A DNA stretch of 64,000 bases from SHZL01 sp963815185. GTDB taxonomy: Bacteria > Pseudomonadota > Gammaproteobacteria > Xanthomonadales > SZUA-36. The position numbers and the translations under genes were made by a program. This document shows, piece after piece, positions 54,944-63,497 of this stretch. The notes beneath the pieces are model-generated. The model worked only from the letters and a program-made list of their open reading frames with translations, was not told where the DNA came from and made no database searches. The stretch is from NCBI GenBank assembly GCA_963815185.1, contig CAWFGC010000018.1, forward strand, positions 1-64,000, in the 5' to 3' direction. Each line of letters starts with the position of its first letter. The stretch's first letter is position 1.

Positions 54944-56132
54944 GCTTCAGCTCCCCATAATTTGATCGAATCGGCAAAGGTCCCTGCCTGCTCCCGGATC
55001 GGTTGCATTTGGCCGGAATTCTCCGAGTATTTGAACGAGATGTACGGAATTTTGGCTGCATTCAGGGCATCCTGCAGCATCGGCCGTTCCAGCAGTGCCG
55101 GATCGCAGAAACTGGGCGCGGCAAAAATCACGCCCTCGGCCTGGCAGCGCCGCACCGCGTCCACCAGATACAGGCCTTTTTCCGCTTCGGTCGGTTCGTA
55201 GGTTGCGGATGTCTTCACCGAATGGTGGATGAAGGTCCGCGCCAGGTTTTCGATCGGATCGCCTTCCAGCGGCACGTCTACGGTCAGCCAGCGGTTGACC
55301 AGCATGAAATCGTCATCCAGCACGTAACATCCGGCCAACTCGATCGATTTGATCAGGTTCAATGGCGGTTGTTCGCAGAACATTCCGCTGACCACCACAC
55401 GGCAGTTGTCCCGCATCGGCCGGTCCGTGTCCTCGGTGATTGCGATGTAATCAGCTCAACAATTGATTGTGTTCTTCGACCGGTATCAGCATGCCGGCCC
55501 GCATCAGCAGATAGGCCTCGGCCGCGGGTATCCTCCAGGGGTAGGTGGCGCGCAGCGCATAGAATTGGTTGACCAGCCGGCGGTTTTCATTGAAGACGGC
55601 AATCGAACTTGCGTATGGCCTCATCAGTGATTTGCCGGCCACCCAGTTTCTCCAGGCCACGCTTCAGATCCTGCAGCTCATTGGCATAGTATTCACCGCC
55701 CACATCGTCGGTGTAATTCTGCGGCACATCGAAATAGTGGGTATACACCTCCGGCCGGATCATTTTCAGCATGCCGGAAAGGTTGCGGATGACATCGCAA
55801 ATGCTGGGAAACAGCATGCCGTCGACGAAATCCAGCCGTCCCGTCAGCACCAGTTCAATCGTCGAGCGCGGTATGCGGCAGATATAGCTCTGGTAAAAAG
55901 CATCGCCCTGGATTACTTCGAGTTGATCACCGCCGCCGAAGATACCCAGCGGCAGCATGCCGGCCGCATGTATGATCTCCCGCGGCACGTAAATGGGCAT
56001 GAAGCCAATGACTTTGCGGTCCGGTTCAGCGGCTTTCCAGTTGCGCGCAGCGGTAAAATTCAGATCATCAAACAGGCCCTGGCAATGTTGGACGATTTGT
56101 TCACTTGTATTCATACGTTCCGGTGCGCTCAT
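54940..56132 (-). pseudogene. bcrC: Benzoyl-CoA reductase subunit C, two frameshifts
   Basis: BcrC/BadD homologue of about 397 codons, near the family's 384, in three frames. From ATG 56132 (AGGAA upstream): GFMPIYVPREIIHAAGMLPL, YQSYICRIPRSTIELVLTG, DGMLFPSICDVIRNLSGMLK, up to DEAIRKFD. Near 55602 the frame changes to IAVFNENRRLVNQFYALRAT and EAYLLMRAGMLIPVEEHNQL. Near 55455 it changes again to DYIAITEDTDRP, MRDNCRVVVSGMFCEQPPLN and the end at 54940. All conserved Cys segments (ICRIP, SICD, MFCEQPP) are kept. It begins the minus-strand operon, divergent from korA. Confidence 0.85.
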
Positions 56133-56216
56133 CTGGGGTTCCTGTTGCGGCCCAATGACCTCTCAGGTCAATGCGACGACTAATTTGTTCTGACGGCTCG
56201 ACTTAAATACTCATTG

Positions 56217-56232
56217 TGGTATAGTAATACCA
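56217..56232. promoter_or_regulatory. Candidate operator palindrome between bcrC and korA
   Basis: TGGTATAGTAATACCA is an inverted repeat of two 6-base arms around a 4-base centre. It lies 50 bases upstream of the korA ATG and 85 bases from the bcrC start, inside the 149-base divergent region and next to an AT-rich stretch. TGGT..ACCA arms are typical of GntR-family (FadR/PdhR-like) operators. A regulator of both operons could bind here. The identity of the regulator is not known, and no regulator gene lies beside it. Confidence 0.45.
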
Positions 56233-56281
56233 TTAATAGCCAAAAATCAAGCAATCAAGACAAAAAAAGGATTTGCCGACC

Positions 56282-58033
56282 ATGAGCGCGATGCCAAAAC
56301 CGGAGACTCTGGAGCAGATGAAAACCCTGTCCATCGCAGTGGTTGGTAGCGGTGGCGCCGGCGCCATGACGACCGGCAACCTGCTGCTCGAGGCCTGTGC
56401 AAAACTGGGCTGTTACGGCCTGCAAACCCGCTCGGTGGGTCCCCAGATCCGGGGCGGGGAAGCCGCGGCGATGTTAAGACTGGGTTCGGAACCCATTGAT
56501 TGCGCGAGTGATCAATTCGACATCCTGTTGGCCATGGACTGGAACAATGTCGACCGCTTTGCCGCCGAGATTCCCATGGGTCCCGGCAGCCTGATCATTT
56601 GCGATCCGAAGAAAGGTGAAATCCCCCCGGCGATGGCGACCCCCAATGCAACGGTAATCGAGCTGCCGATCAGCGCATTGGCCAAGCAGGTCAAGGGCGG
56701 CAGGGACAACATGATCGCATTGGGCGCGATTGCCGAGATTGTCGGGCTGTCGCGCGAATCCATAGAATTCGTGCTGACCAAACAGTTGGCGGCGAAAGGC
56801 GAGGAGGTTCTTCAGACCAGTCTGGAAACCGTCGAGATAGGCCGCAAGGCCGCCGCCGGCATGGAAAAGCGGCCACTACCCGCCGGCAACCACGCCAACG
56901 GTGAGCATTGGATCATCAGCGGCAACCAGGCCACCGGCCTGGGCGCCATCCGCGGCGGCATCCGTTTTGTCGCGGCCTATCCGATCACGCCGGCAACCGA
57001 AATTCTTGAATGGATGGCGCCCAAACTGCCGCTGGTTGGCGGCGCCCTGATTCAGGCCGAAGACGAGCTGGCTTCGATCAGCATGATACTGGGCGCCTCT
57101 TTTGGCGGCATCCCGGCGATGACCGCAACCTCCGGTCCCGGGCTGGCGCTGATGATGGAGGGCCTGGGGCTTGCGGTCAGTTCAGAAACCCCGGTCGTGG
57201 TCGTCGATGTGATGCGCGGCGGGCCGTCGACGGGTATACCGACCACGGCGGAACAAGGCGATCTCAATCTTGCGGTGTACGGATTTCATGGCGATGCCCC
57301 GCACCTGGTGCTGGCGCCCACCAGCGTCACCGATTGTCTTTTTACCGCTCAGTGGTCGGTATTTCTCGCCGAAGCCCTGCAGGCGCCCGCGATCGTGCTA
57401 TCCGACCAGTTCCTCGGCCAGGCCAACATGATCGTGGACCGGCCTGTGCCGATTGCGCTGCGAGCGAGGCGCGATAAGGCGACCGAACCCGGGCCGGATT
57501 ATGAACGTTATGCCATTACGCCGAGCGGTGTGTCCCCGGCGGCGATTCCGGGTACCGCCGGCGGGCGCTATACCGCCACCGGGCTGGAACACACGCCCGC
57601 AGGTATGCCTTCGAGCACTGCGGAAAACCACGCGCTGCAACTGGATAAACGTTCGCGCAAGATTACCGGGTTCGATTACGGAAAACATTGGGCGGACATC
57701 GAAGGGGAGGGCGAGCTTGCGGTCATCACCTGGGGCTCGACCACCGGTCCGGTGCGCGAGGCGATGCAGCGATTGCGGCGGCAAAATATAGACAATATCC
57801 GCACCGTTGCCATCCGTTTGCTGGCCCCGGCCCAACCCGAAAAATTCGCTGCTGCCATGGAAGGGGTAAAGAGAATTCTGATTATCGAGCAGAGTCATTC
57901 CGCGCAATTCCAACACTACCTGTGCGCCCATTATGATTTGCCGGATGACCGTGAAGTGTACCATCGTGCCGGACCCATGCTGATGCGCGCCGGCGAACTG
58001 GCAGAGAAGATCAAGTCGTGGAGTCAGTCATGA
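56282..58033 (+). CDS. korA: 2-oxoacid:ferredoxin oxidoreductase, fused gamma-alpha subunit
   Basis: 583 residues from ATG 56282, with AAGGA upstream; a TTG at 56273 is possible. The N-terminal 185 residues are the gamma domain (SIAVVGSGGAGAMTTGNLLL, GPQIRGGEAAAMLRLG). The alpha domain follows: GNQATGLGAIRGGIRFVAAY, PITPATEILEWMA, AEDELASISMILGASFGG, TATSGPGLALMMEGLGLAVS, DVMRGGPSTGIPTTAEQGDL. This arrangement is that of KorA in Thauera, where it oxidises 2-oxoglutarate and reduces the ferredoxin that feeds benzoyl-CoA reductase. The stop overlaps korB (ATGA). Confidence 0.9.
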   Translation: MSAMPKPETLEQMKTLSIAVVGSGGAGAMTTGNLLLEACAKLGCYGLQTRSVGPQIRGGEAAAMLRLGSEPIDCASDQFDILLAMDWNNVDRFAAEIPMGPGSLIICDPKKGEIPPAMATPNATVIELPISALAKQVKGGRDNMIALGAIAEIVGLSRESIEFVLTKQLAAKGEEVLQTSLETVEIGRKAAAGMEKRPLPAGNHANGEHWIISGNQATGLGAIRGGIRFVAAYPITPATEILEWMAPKLPLVGGALIQAEDELASISMILGASFGGIPAMTATSGPGLALMMEGLGLAVSSETPVVVVDVMRGGPSTGIPTTAEQGDLNLAVYGFHGDAPHLVLAPTSVTDCLFTAQWSVFLAEALQAPAIVLSDQFLGQANMIVDRPVPIALRARRDKATEPGPDYERYAITPSGVSPAAIPGTAGGRYTATGLEHTPAGMPSSTAENHALQLDKRSRKITGFDYGKHWADIEGEGELAVITWGSTTGPVREAMQRLRRQNIDNIRTVAIRLLAPAQPEKFAAAMEGVKRILIIEQSHSAQFQHYLCAHYDLPDDREVYHRAGPMLMRAGELAEKIKSWSQS

Positions 58034-58875
58034 GCGACACTGCTGAAGTACTGGATAGTCCGGTTCTCAAACCGGCGGATTACAAGTCCAAACTCAAGCC
58101 GATCTGGTGCCCCGGCTGCGGGGATTATGCGGTCCTTTCGGTCATCACCAAGGCACTGGCGGCGCTTGAGCTGAAACCGGAAAACGTGGCTGTCCTGTCG
58201 GGTATCGGCTGCTCATCGCGCATACCCGCCTACAGCAGTTGTTACGGTTTTCACGGCGTCCACGGGCGTTCACTGCCTGCCGCCACCGGCCTGAAAGTGG
58301 CGCGGCCCGATTTGACCGTCATCTGCACCGGCGGCGATGGAGACGGCTTTTCCATCGGCGGCAATCATTTTCTCCACGCCTGCAGGCGTAATGTCGATAT
58401 CACCTACATCGTGATGGACAACCAGGTCTATGGCATGACCAAGGGCCAGGCCTCACCGACCACCGATCCGGATTGGGACAGCGTTTTGACACCGGGCGGA
58501 ACCGGCATTCGGCCGTTCCAGCCATTGGTCATTGCATTGGCCTCGGGTGCGAACTTCGTCGCCCGGGCGTTTTCCGGCGATACCCGCGGGACCACGGATA
58601 TGATCATCGAAGCCATCAAACACCCCGGCTTTTCCTTCGTCCAGGTGCTTAGCCCGTGCGTCACCTTCCGCCCGGATCAAAGGGAATGGAAGCACCAGGT
58701 GAGAACCGCCCCGGTGCCCACCACCGACGATCCGGCCAGGGCGGCCAGGCGCATCATGACCGACGACGGATTCAACCTGGGCATTCTTTACCAGGGCGAT
58801 CGTCCGCCCTATCAGATCAGTTACCCTGCCCAAACCGCAGACCCGGATTCAATCGGCGAGGAATTCCGCATATGA
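58030..58875 (+). CDS. korB: 2-oxoacid:ferredoxin oxidoreductase, beta subunit
   Basis: 281 residues from ATG 58030. The thiamine-diphosphate and cluster-binding beta subunit: PIWCPGCGDYAVLSVITKAL, SGIGCSSRIPAYSSCYGFHG, TVICTGGDGDGFSIGGNHFL (TPP Mg motif GDGD) and MDNQVYGMTKGQASPTT. Cys residues in CPGCG and the later SPCVTFRPD are the expected ligands of the [4Fe-4S] cluster. With korA it makes the electron-donating enzyme for the aromatic pathway. The stop overlaps the next gene (ATGA), so the third gene is in the same operon. Confidence 0.92.
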   Translation: MSDTAEVLDSPVLKPADYKSKLKPIWCPGCGDYAVLSVITKALAALELKPENVAVLSGIGCSSRIPAYSSCYGFHGVHGRSLPAATGLKVARPDLTVICTGGDGDGFSIGGNHFLHACRRNVDITYIVMDNQVYGMTKGQASPTTDPDWDSVLTPGGTGIRPFQPLVIALASGANFVARAFSGDTRGTTDMIIEAIKHPGFSFVQVLSPCVTFRPDQREWKHQVRTAPVPTTDDPARAARRIMTDDGFNLGILYQGDRPPYQISYPAQTADPDSIGEEFRI

Positions 58876-59423
58876 GCATCGATCAAGACACACAGTCTCC
58901 GGAAAAACCGGACACGAATTTGCACGACATCTCAGGCCTGCTGGCCCACGCACTTGCCCTGGAGGAAGAAGCTTCCGAACGTTACGCGGAGCTTGCCGAG
59001 GTGATGGAGAGCCACAATAACCCGGAAGCAGCCGCACTGTTCTCCAAGATGGCGGGTATCGAGCAACTCCACGTCGACGAAATCCGCAAGCAAATTGCCC
59101 GGCGTGAATTAAAGGACTTGCCTTCCACGCACTATCGCTGGGTGGGAATCGAAGGGCCGGAAACCACCGATCATGCGGACTTGCATTACCTGATGACGCC
59201 GCGCCAGGCCTTGTCACTGGCTTTACTCAACGAACGGCGGGCGCGTGATTACTACCTCGATATCGTGGAACAGGCCACCGATCCGGAAGTCGTGGAACTC
59301 GCCCGCGAACTCGCCGATGAGGAACGTGAACACGTCAACTGGGTCAAGCAGTGGCTGGAACGGTTTGCGGAAACGGAGGAGGGCTGGGACCACGACGACG
59401 ATCCGCCCAACCTGCAGGGCTGA
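58872..59423 (+). CDS. Rubrerythrin-like ferritin-family protein
   Basis: 183 residues from ATG 58872. A four-helix diiron protein: helix A ALALEEEASERYAELAEVM, helix B MAGIEQLHVDEIRKQIA with E-x2-H, a second pair NERRARDYYLDIVEQA and DEEREHVNWVKQWLERF with E-x2-H. No rubredoxin-type CxxC tail is present. Such proteins reduce peroxide or protect from oxygen. Translational coupling to korB suggests it shields the oxygen-sensitive oxidoreductase or its ferredoxin. Confidence 0.82.
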   Translation: MSIDQDTQSPEKPDTNLHDISGLLAHALALEEEASERYAELAEVMESHNNPEAAALFSKMAGIEQLHVDEIRKQIARRELKDLPSTHYRWVGIEGPETTDHADLHYLMTPRQALSLALLNERRARDYYLDIVEQATDPEVVELARELADEEREHVNWVKQWLERFAETEEGWDHDDDPPNLQG

Positions 59424-59630
59424 TCTGAGCAGAAGTGATCAGCTGATCATGAGGTGGTTTTGATACTCGGACCCGGTCCGGCTATACTCAATGGCTGTCT
59501 CAAAATAATCATGCGGTGACCCATCCTATTCATGACACACTTGAGCGGCGCGCCTCAACGATCCGTTTCCGCTCCTGCCACAAACCCGTTCAATCACCAT
59601 CCACAGCGCAATACAGTTGCACCTGATGAC

Positions 59631-59880
59631 CTAGCCCGCATGATGCACCAGTTCACTACTGCGACGGCTCAGGAGCACGCCCTGTCTGTCTTTCGCTCGG
59701 TCGGAGTGCTCGACATAGTGTCAACTATGCCTGCGCGCTCCTCGGTCGCGAAAGCCAGCCATGACGTACTCCTGAACCGTCTCACGCGCGACGGCTTCGC
59801 TCACTTACTCTTTGCGCTTCGCGCAAAACGTGCGGTCGCTCTCGCCTGCGCTACGAGCACTGGTGCATCATGCGGGCTAG
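59631..59880. mobile_element. MITE-like element with perfect 22-bp inverted ends
   Basis: The ends CTAGCCCGCATGATGCACCA GT (59631-59652) and its exact reverse complement (59859-59880) enclose about 206 bases. The outermost CTAG is itself palindromic and could be a 4-base target duplication flanking 18-base inverted ends that start CCCGC. No transposase is encoded; an open frame running through it (59532-59987) has no protein-like features. Length and ends fit a non-autonomous derivative of an insertion sequence, perhaps of an IS1380-like type, but the family is not certain. It lies in the 570-base gap before the NAGGN operon, which otherwise holds no recognised gene. Confidence 0.65.
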
Positions 59881-59992
59881 TGCAGCCGAAGAAGGCGCGG
59901 AACAAGAAGCAGCATAACAGGGCTTCTGGCCTCCTCTCCAGCCGCCGTCTGAACCTGCGGCCAATTCTTGCCAAACGCGGGTACTGAGCCAT

Positions 59993-61756
59993 ATGTGTGG
60001 AATATGCGGAGAGATCCGCTTTGACGATAACGCGCCCGATCTGAACGCGATTGAAGAGATGAAGCGGCAGATGGAGGCCCGCGGCCCGGATGACGGTGGA
60101 ACCTTTTCAGCCGGTCCGCGCGCCTTTGGCCACCGCCGGCTAAAAATCATGGACCTGACCGCAGATTCGCAGCAACCGATGTTCGACGCGGCTTTGGGCC
60201 TGGGCATCGTGTTCAACGGCGCGATATACAATCATCCGGAGTTAAGGGCAGAACTCAAGGGACTCGGTTACTCATTCTTTTCCGAAGGGGATACCGAGGT
60301 CGTTCTGAAGGCCTATCACGCCTGGGGTGCAGGCTGCCTCGACCACTTCAAGGGGATGTTCGCCTTTGCGATCTGGGAACGAGACAGCGGTCGCACATTT
60401 CTTGCGCGTGACCGGCTCGGCATCAAGCCGCTGTATTACAGTGAAAACAAGGACAGGTTCCGTTTCGCTTCCTCGCTTCCGGCACTGGTGCGAGCCGGCG
60501 GAATCGACACCGGGATCGACCCCGTTGCGCTCAACTTCTACCTCAGTTTCCACGCTGTCGTACCTCCGCCTTACACGATCCTTCGGGGCGTGCGTAAATT
60601 GAGGCCGGGGCATCATCTGACCATCGACGGGAATGGACAGGTGAGTGAGCAGTGTTATTGGCATTTGGACTTCAAGCCCGACGATTCGCTCAGTGAAACA
60701 CAGTGGCGTGACGCGTTGCTCGAAGAATTGCGGGCCGCAGTGAACCGCCGCCTGGTGGCTGCAGTCGACGTTGGCGTGCTGCTGTCCGGCGGCGTCGACT
60801 CCAGCTTGTTGGTCGGGCTGATCGCCGAGGCCGGCATCAGCCGCTTCAAAACCTACTCGATCGGTTTCGAATCTGTTGGCAGCGAGAGCGGGAACGAATT
60901 CATTTATTCCGACTTGATCGCTGATACGTTCGCCACCGAGCATCACAAAATCCGAATCGCTTCGGATGAATTGCTCGAACATCTGCCCGACGCAGTTGCA
61001 GCGATGTCCGAACCGATGGTCAGCCATGATGCCATCGGCTTTTACCTGCTTTCACGGGAGGTGGCCAAGACATGCAAGGCGGTTCAGAGCGGCCAGGGTG
61101 CCGACGAGGTGTTTGCCGGCTATCACTGGTATCCGCCGCTGAGCGGCTGCGACCAACCTTTTGCCACCTACCGGCAGGCGTTCTTCGACCGTGACTTCGA
61201 CGAGTACCAAAAGACCGTTTCCGCCAATCTTGTTGGCGGCGACCATGCGGCGGAATTCGTTCGCCGGCATTTCTCCGCCATCGAAACGGCTGACCCGGTG
61301 GACAAGGCCTTGCATCTGGATACTACCGTCATGTTGGTCGACGACCCGGTCAAACGGGTGGACAACATGACCATGGCCTGGGGGCTGGAGGCGCGGGTAC
61401 CGTTTCTCGATCATGAGCTGGTGGAATTTGCCGCAACCATACCGGCTGAACTGAAAGTTCGCGGCGAAGGAAAATACATTCTCAAGCAAGCGGCGCGGTC
61501 GGTGATACCCGCGGAAGTGATTGATCGGCCAAAGGGCTATTTCCCGGTGCCCGCATTGAAATATCTTCGCGGCAATGTGTTGGAAATGGTCCGGGACAAC
61601 CTGCTTGGCCCACGCGCACGCAACAGGGGTTTGTTTCAGCGTGAATACATCGATCAGTTGCTGGACGATCCGGAAGCGCATATCACGCCCCTGCGCGGCT
61701 CCAAGCTCTGGCAACTGGGCCTGCTGGAAAGCTGGCTGCAAATGCAGGGCCTCTAA
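59993..61756 (+). CDS. N-acetylglutaminylglutamine amidotransferase (asparagine-synthase family)
   Basis: 587 residues of the AsnB/AsnO family. Cys2 (MCGICGEIRF) is the glutaminase nucleophile; glutaminase-domain motifs RGPDDGG and IVFNGAIYNHPELR follow. The synthetase domain has the PP-loop LLSGGVDSSLLVG and AWGLEARVPFLDHELVEFA. Together with the next gene, which is an NAGGN synthetase, this identifies it as the amidotransferase that makes the osmolyte N-acetylglutaminylglutamine amide. The ATG is at 59993. Confidence 0.9.
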   Translation: MCGICGEIRFDDNAPDLNAIEEMKRQMEARGPDDGGTFSAGPRAFGHRRLKIMDLTADSQQPMFDAALGLGIVFNGAIYNHPELRAELKGLGYSFFSEGDTEVVLKAYHAWGAGCLDHFKGMFAFAIWERDSGRTFLARDRLGIKPLYYSENKDRFRFASSLPALVRAGGIDTGIDPVALNFYLSFHAVVPPPYTILRGVRKLRPGHHLTIDGNGQVSEQCYWHLDFKPDDSLSETQWRDALLEELRAAVNRRLVAAVDVGVLLSGGVDSSLLVGLIAEAGISRFKTYSIGFESVGSESGNEFIYSDLIADTFATEHHKIRIASDELLEHLPDAVAAMSEPMVSHDAIGFYLLSREVAKTCKAVQSGQGADEVFAGYHWYPPLSGCDQPFATYRQAFFDRDFDEYQKTVSANLVGGDHAAEFVRRHFSAIETADPVDKALHLDTTVMLVDDPVKRVDNMTMAWGLEARVPFLDHELVEFAATIPAELKVRGEGKYILKQAARSVIPAEVIDRPKGYFPVPALKYLRGNVLEMVRDNLLGPRARNRGLFQREYIDQLLDDPEAHITPLRGSKLWQLGLLESWLQMQGL

Positions 61757-61792
61757 GAAGAGGATTACTCACGAAGACAGGCAGAAGCCATC

Positions 61793-63487
61793 ATGACCAA
61801 AAACCGCAATACCGGCAGCGAAGGAGCCCTCGTCTACTGCGGATGGGGGCGTGTCCTGTTCGCCCACACCTTTGACGATCCGGCCGCCATCGCCCGGGAG
61901 ATGCAAAAAGAGCGCCCCGGAGAGCGGGATATAGCGGCTTACGTCAGTGATCCGCATGTGGTGTTGTCCTACGCCCCGCAACAGCTCTTTCTCGACCCTT
62001 CGGATACGCTGCGTCTGGAACTGTCCGAATTCGGCGGTAAAGCGCAAACCGAAGGCATAAAAATCAGCCGGGTGCGGACGAAAGCGGAGGCGCGGGCCAT
62101 CAACGATCTCTACCTCAAACGCGACATGGTTCCGTCGGATGCGGACTATATATGGCAGCAAAGACGTTCAAAACAGGTGATTTTTCTTATTGCTGTGGAC
62201 AGCTCGACCGGTGAGGTGGTGGGTACGGTTACCGGGCTCGATCACACGGTAATTTTCGATGATCCGGAAAACGGTTCCAGTCTGTGGTGCCTTGCGGTCG
62301 ATCCCGCTGCGGTGCTGCCAGGAATTGGAGAAGCGCTGGTGCGCCACCTGGCCCGGCATTTCAGGCGCATCGGCAGAAGCTATATGGACCTGTCGGTCAT
62401 TCACGACAACCGCCAGGCCAAGGCGCTGTACCGCAAGCTGGGGTTCGAGGCGGTGCAGTATTTTGCGGTAAAAATCAAGAATGCCCATAACGAAGCCCTG
62501 TTTCTTGGCCCGGAGCTGGAGGAAAAACTCAACCCGTACGCGAGAATCATCGTCGACGAGGCGCGGTCGCGCGGGATCAATGTCGAAGTTCTGGATGACG
62601 AGGAAGGCTATTTCAAGCTGTCGCGGGGCGGCAAGAGCATCGTTTGCCGCGAATCGCTGAGCGAATTGACCAGCGCAGTGGCGATGAGCCGCTGCCAGGA
62701 CAAGTTCGTTACGCATCGCTGGTTGAGCAAGGCTGGCTTTGAAACACCGGCTTTCCAGCTCGCGGGCACATCTCAGTCCAACCGGGCCTTTCTGGACCGC
62801 CATGGCCGGGTCGTGGTGAAGCCCGCCATCGGCGAACAAGGAAAGGGCATCACCGTAGGTGTTGACAATACCGAACAGCTCCGGCGAGCGATCAAACGGG
62901 CAGGAAGGTTTTGCGATCGAGTACTGCTGGAATCCTTCCATCAGGGCGAAGATTTGCGCGTGGTCGTGATCAACGATGAAGTCGTGGCGGCGGCGATCCG
63001 CAAGCGCGCCCGAATTGTCGGTGACGGAAAGAAGACCGCGCAGACCCTGATTGAAAAGCAGAGCCGGCGACGCAGGGCCGCGACCGGAGGCGAGAGCCAG
63101 ATACCGATAGACGAGGAAACCAGATCTTGCCTGGCGGAGCAGGAGTTTGACCTCAGCGATGTCATTCCTCCCGGGGAAACCGTGGTCGTGCGCAAGACCG
63201 CCAATCTGCATACGGGCGGTACCCTGCATGATGTGACCGACTGTCTCCATCCGGACCTGGTCGAGGTGGCCAAGAAGATCACGCAAAGACTGGAAATTCC
63301 GGTCGTGGGTCTTGACTTTATCGTCGCTGCAGCGGAACAACCGGACTACGTGATTATCGAAGCCAACGAACGCCCGGGTCTGGCCAACCATGAACCGCAA
63401 CCGACTGCCCAGCGATTCGTCGATCTGCTGTTTCCTCTTTCGATCAGCGCCGGGGAGCGCGAACCCAAGCAACCATCCTCCAGATGA
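61793..63487 (+). CDS. ngg: N-acetylglutaminylglutamine synthetase (GNAT plus ATP-grasp)
   Basis: 564 residues with two parts. Residues about 85-220 are a GNAT acetyltransferase (LWCLAVDPAAVLPGIGEALV, DLSVIHDNRQAKALYRKLGF). Residues about 290-555 are an ATP-grasp ligase (GRVVVKPAIGEQGKGITVGV, LLESFHQGEDLRVVVINDEV, VVGLDFIVAA, IIEANERPGL). It acetylates and joins two glutamines into the dipeptide that the preceding amidotransferase amidates. It starts 36 bases after that gene. Frame intact. Confidence 0.92.
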   Translation: MTKNRNTGSEGALVYCGWGRVLFAHTFDDPAAIAREMQKERPGERDIAAYVSDPHVVLSYAPQQLFLDPSDTLRLELSEFGGKAQTEGIKISRVRTKAEARAINDLYLKRDMVPSDADYIWQQRRSKQVIFLIAVDSSTGEVVGTVTGLDHTVIFDDPENGSSLWCLAVDPAAVLPGIGEALVRHLARHFRRIGRSYMDLSVIHDNRQAKALYRKLGFEAVQYFAVKIKNAHNEALFLGPELEEKLNPYARIIVDEARSRGINVEVLDDEEGYFKLSRGGKSIVCRESLSELTSAVAMSRCQDKFVTHRWLSKAGFETPAFQLAGTSQSNRAFLDRHGRVVVKPAIGEQGKGITVGVDNTEQLRRAIKRAGRFCDRVLLESFHQGEDLRVVVINDEVVAAAIRKRARIVGDGKKTAQTLIEKQSRRRRAATGGESQIPIDEETRSCLAEQEFDLSDVIPPGETVVVRKTANLHTGGTLHDVTDCLHPDLVEVAKKITQRLEIPVVGLDFIVAAAEQPDYVIIEANERPGLANHEPQPTAQRFVDLLFPLSISAGEREPKQPSSR

Positions 63488-63497
63488 CCGCAATACA

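Noticed and set aside
59532..59987. 151-codon frame through the inverted-repeat element
   Set aside because: It crosses both inverted ends and the internal non-coding part; no protein features.
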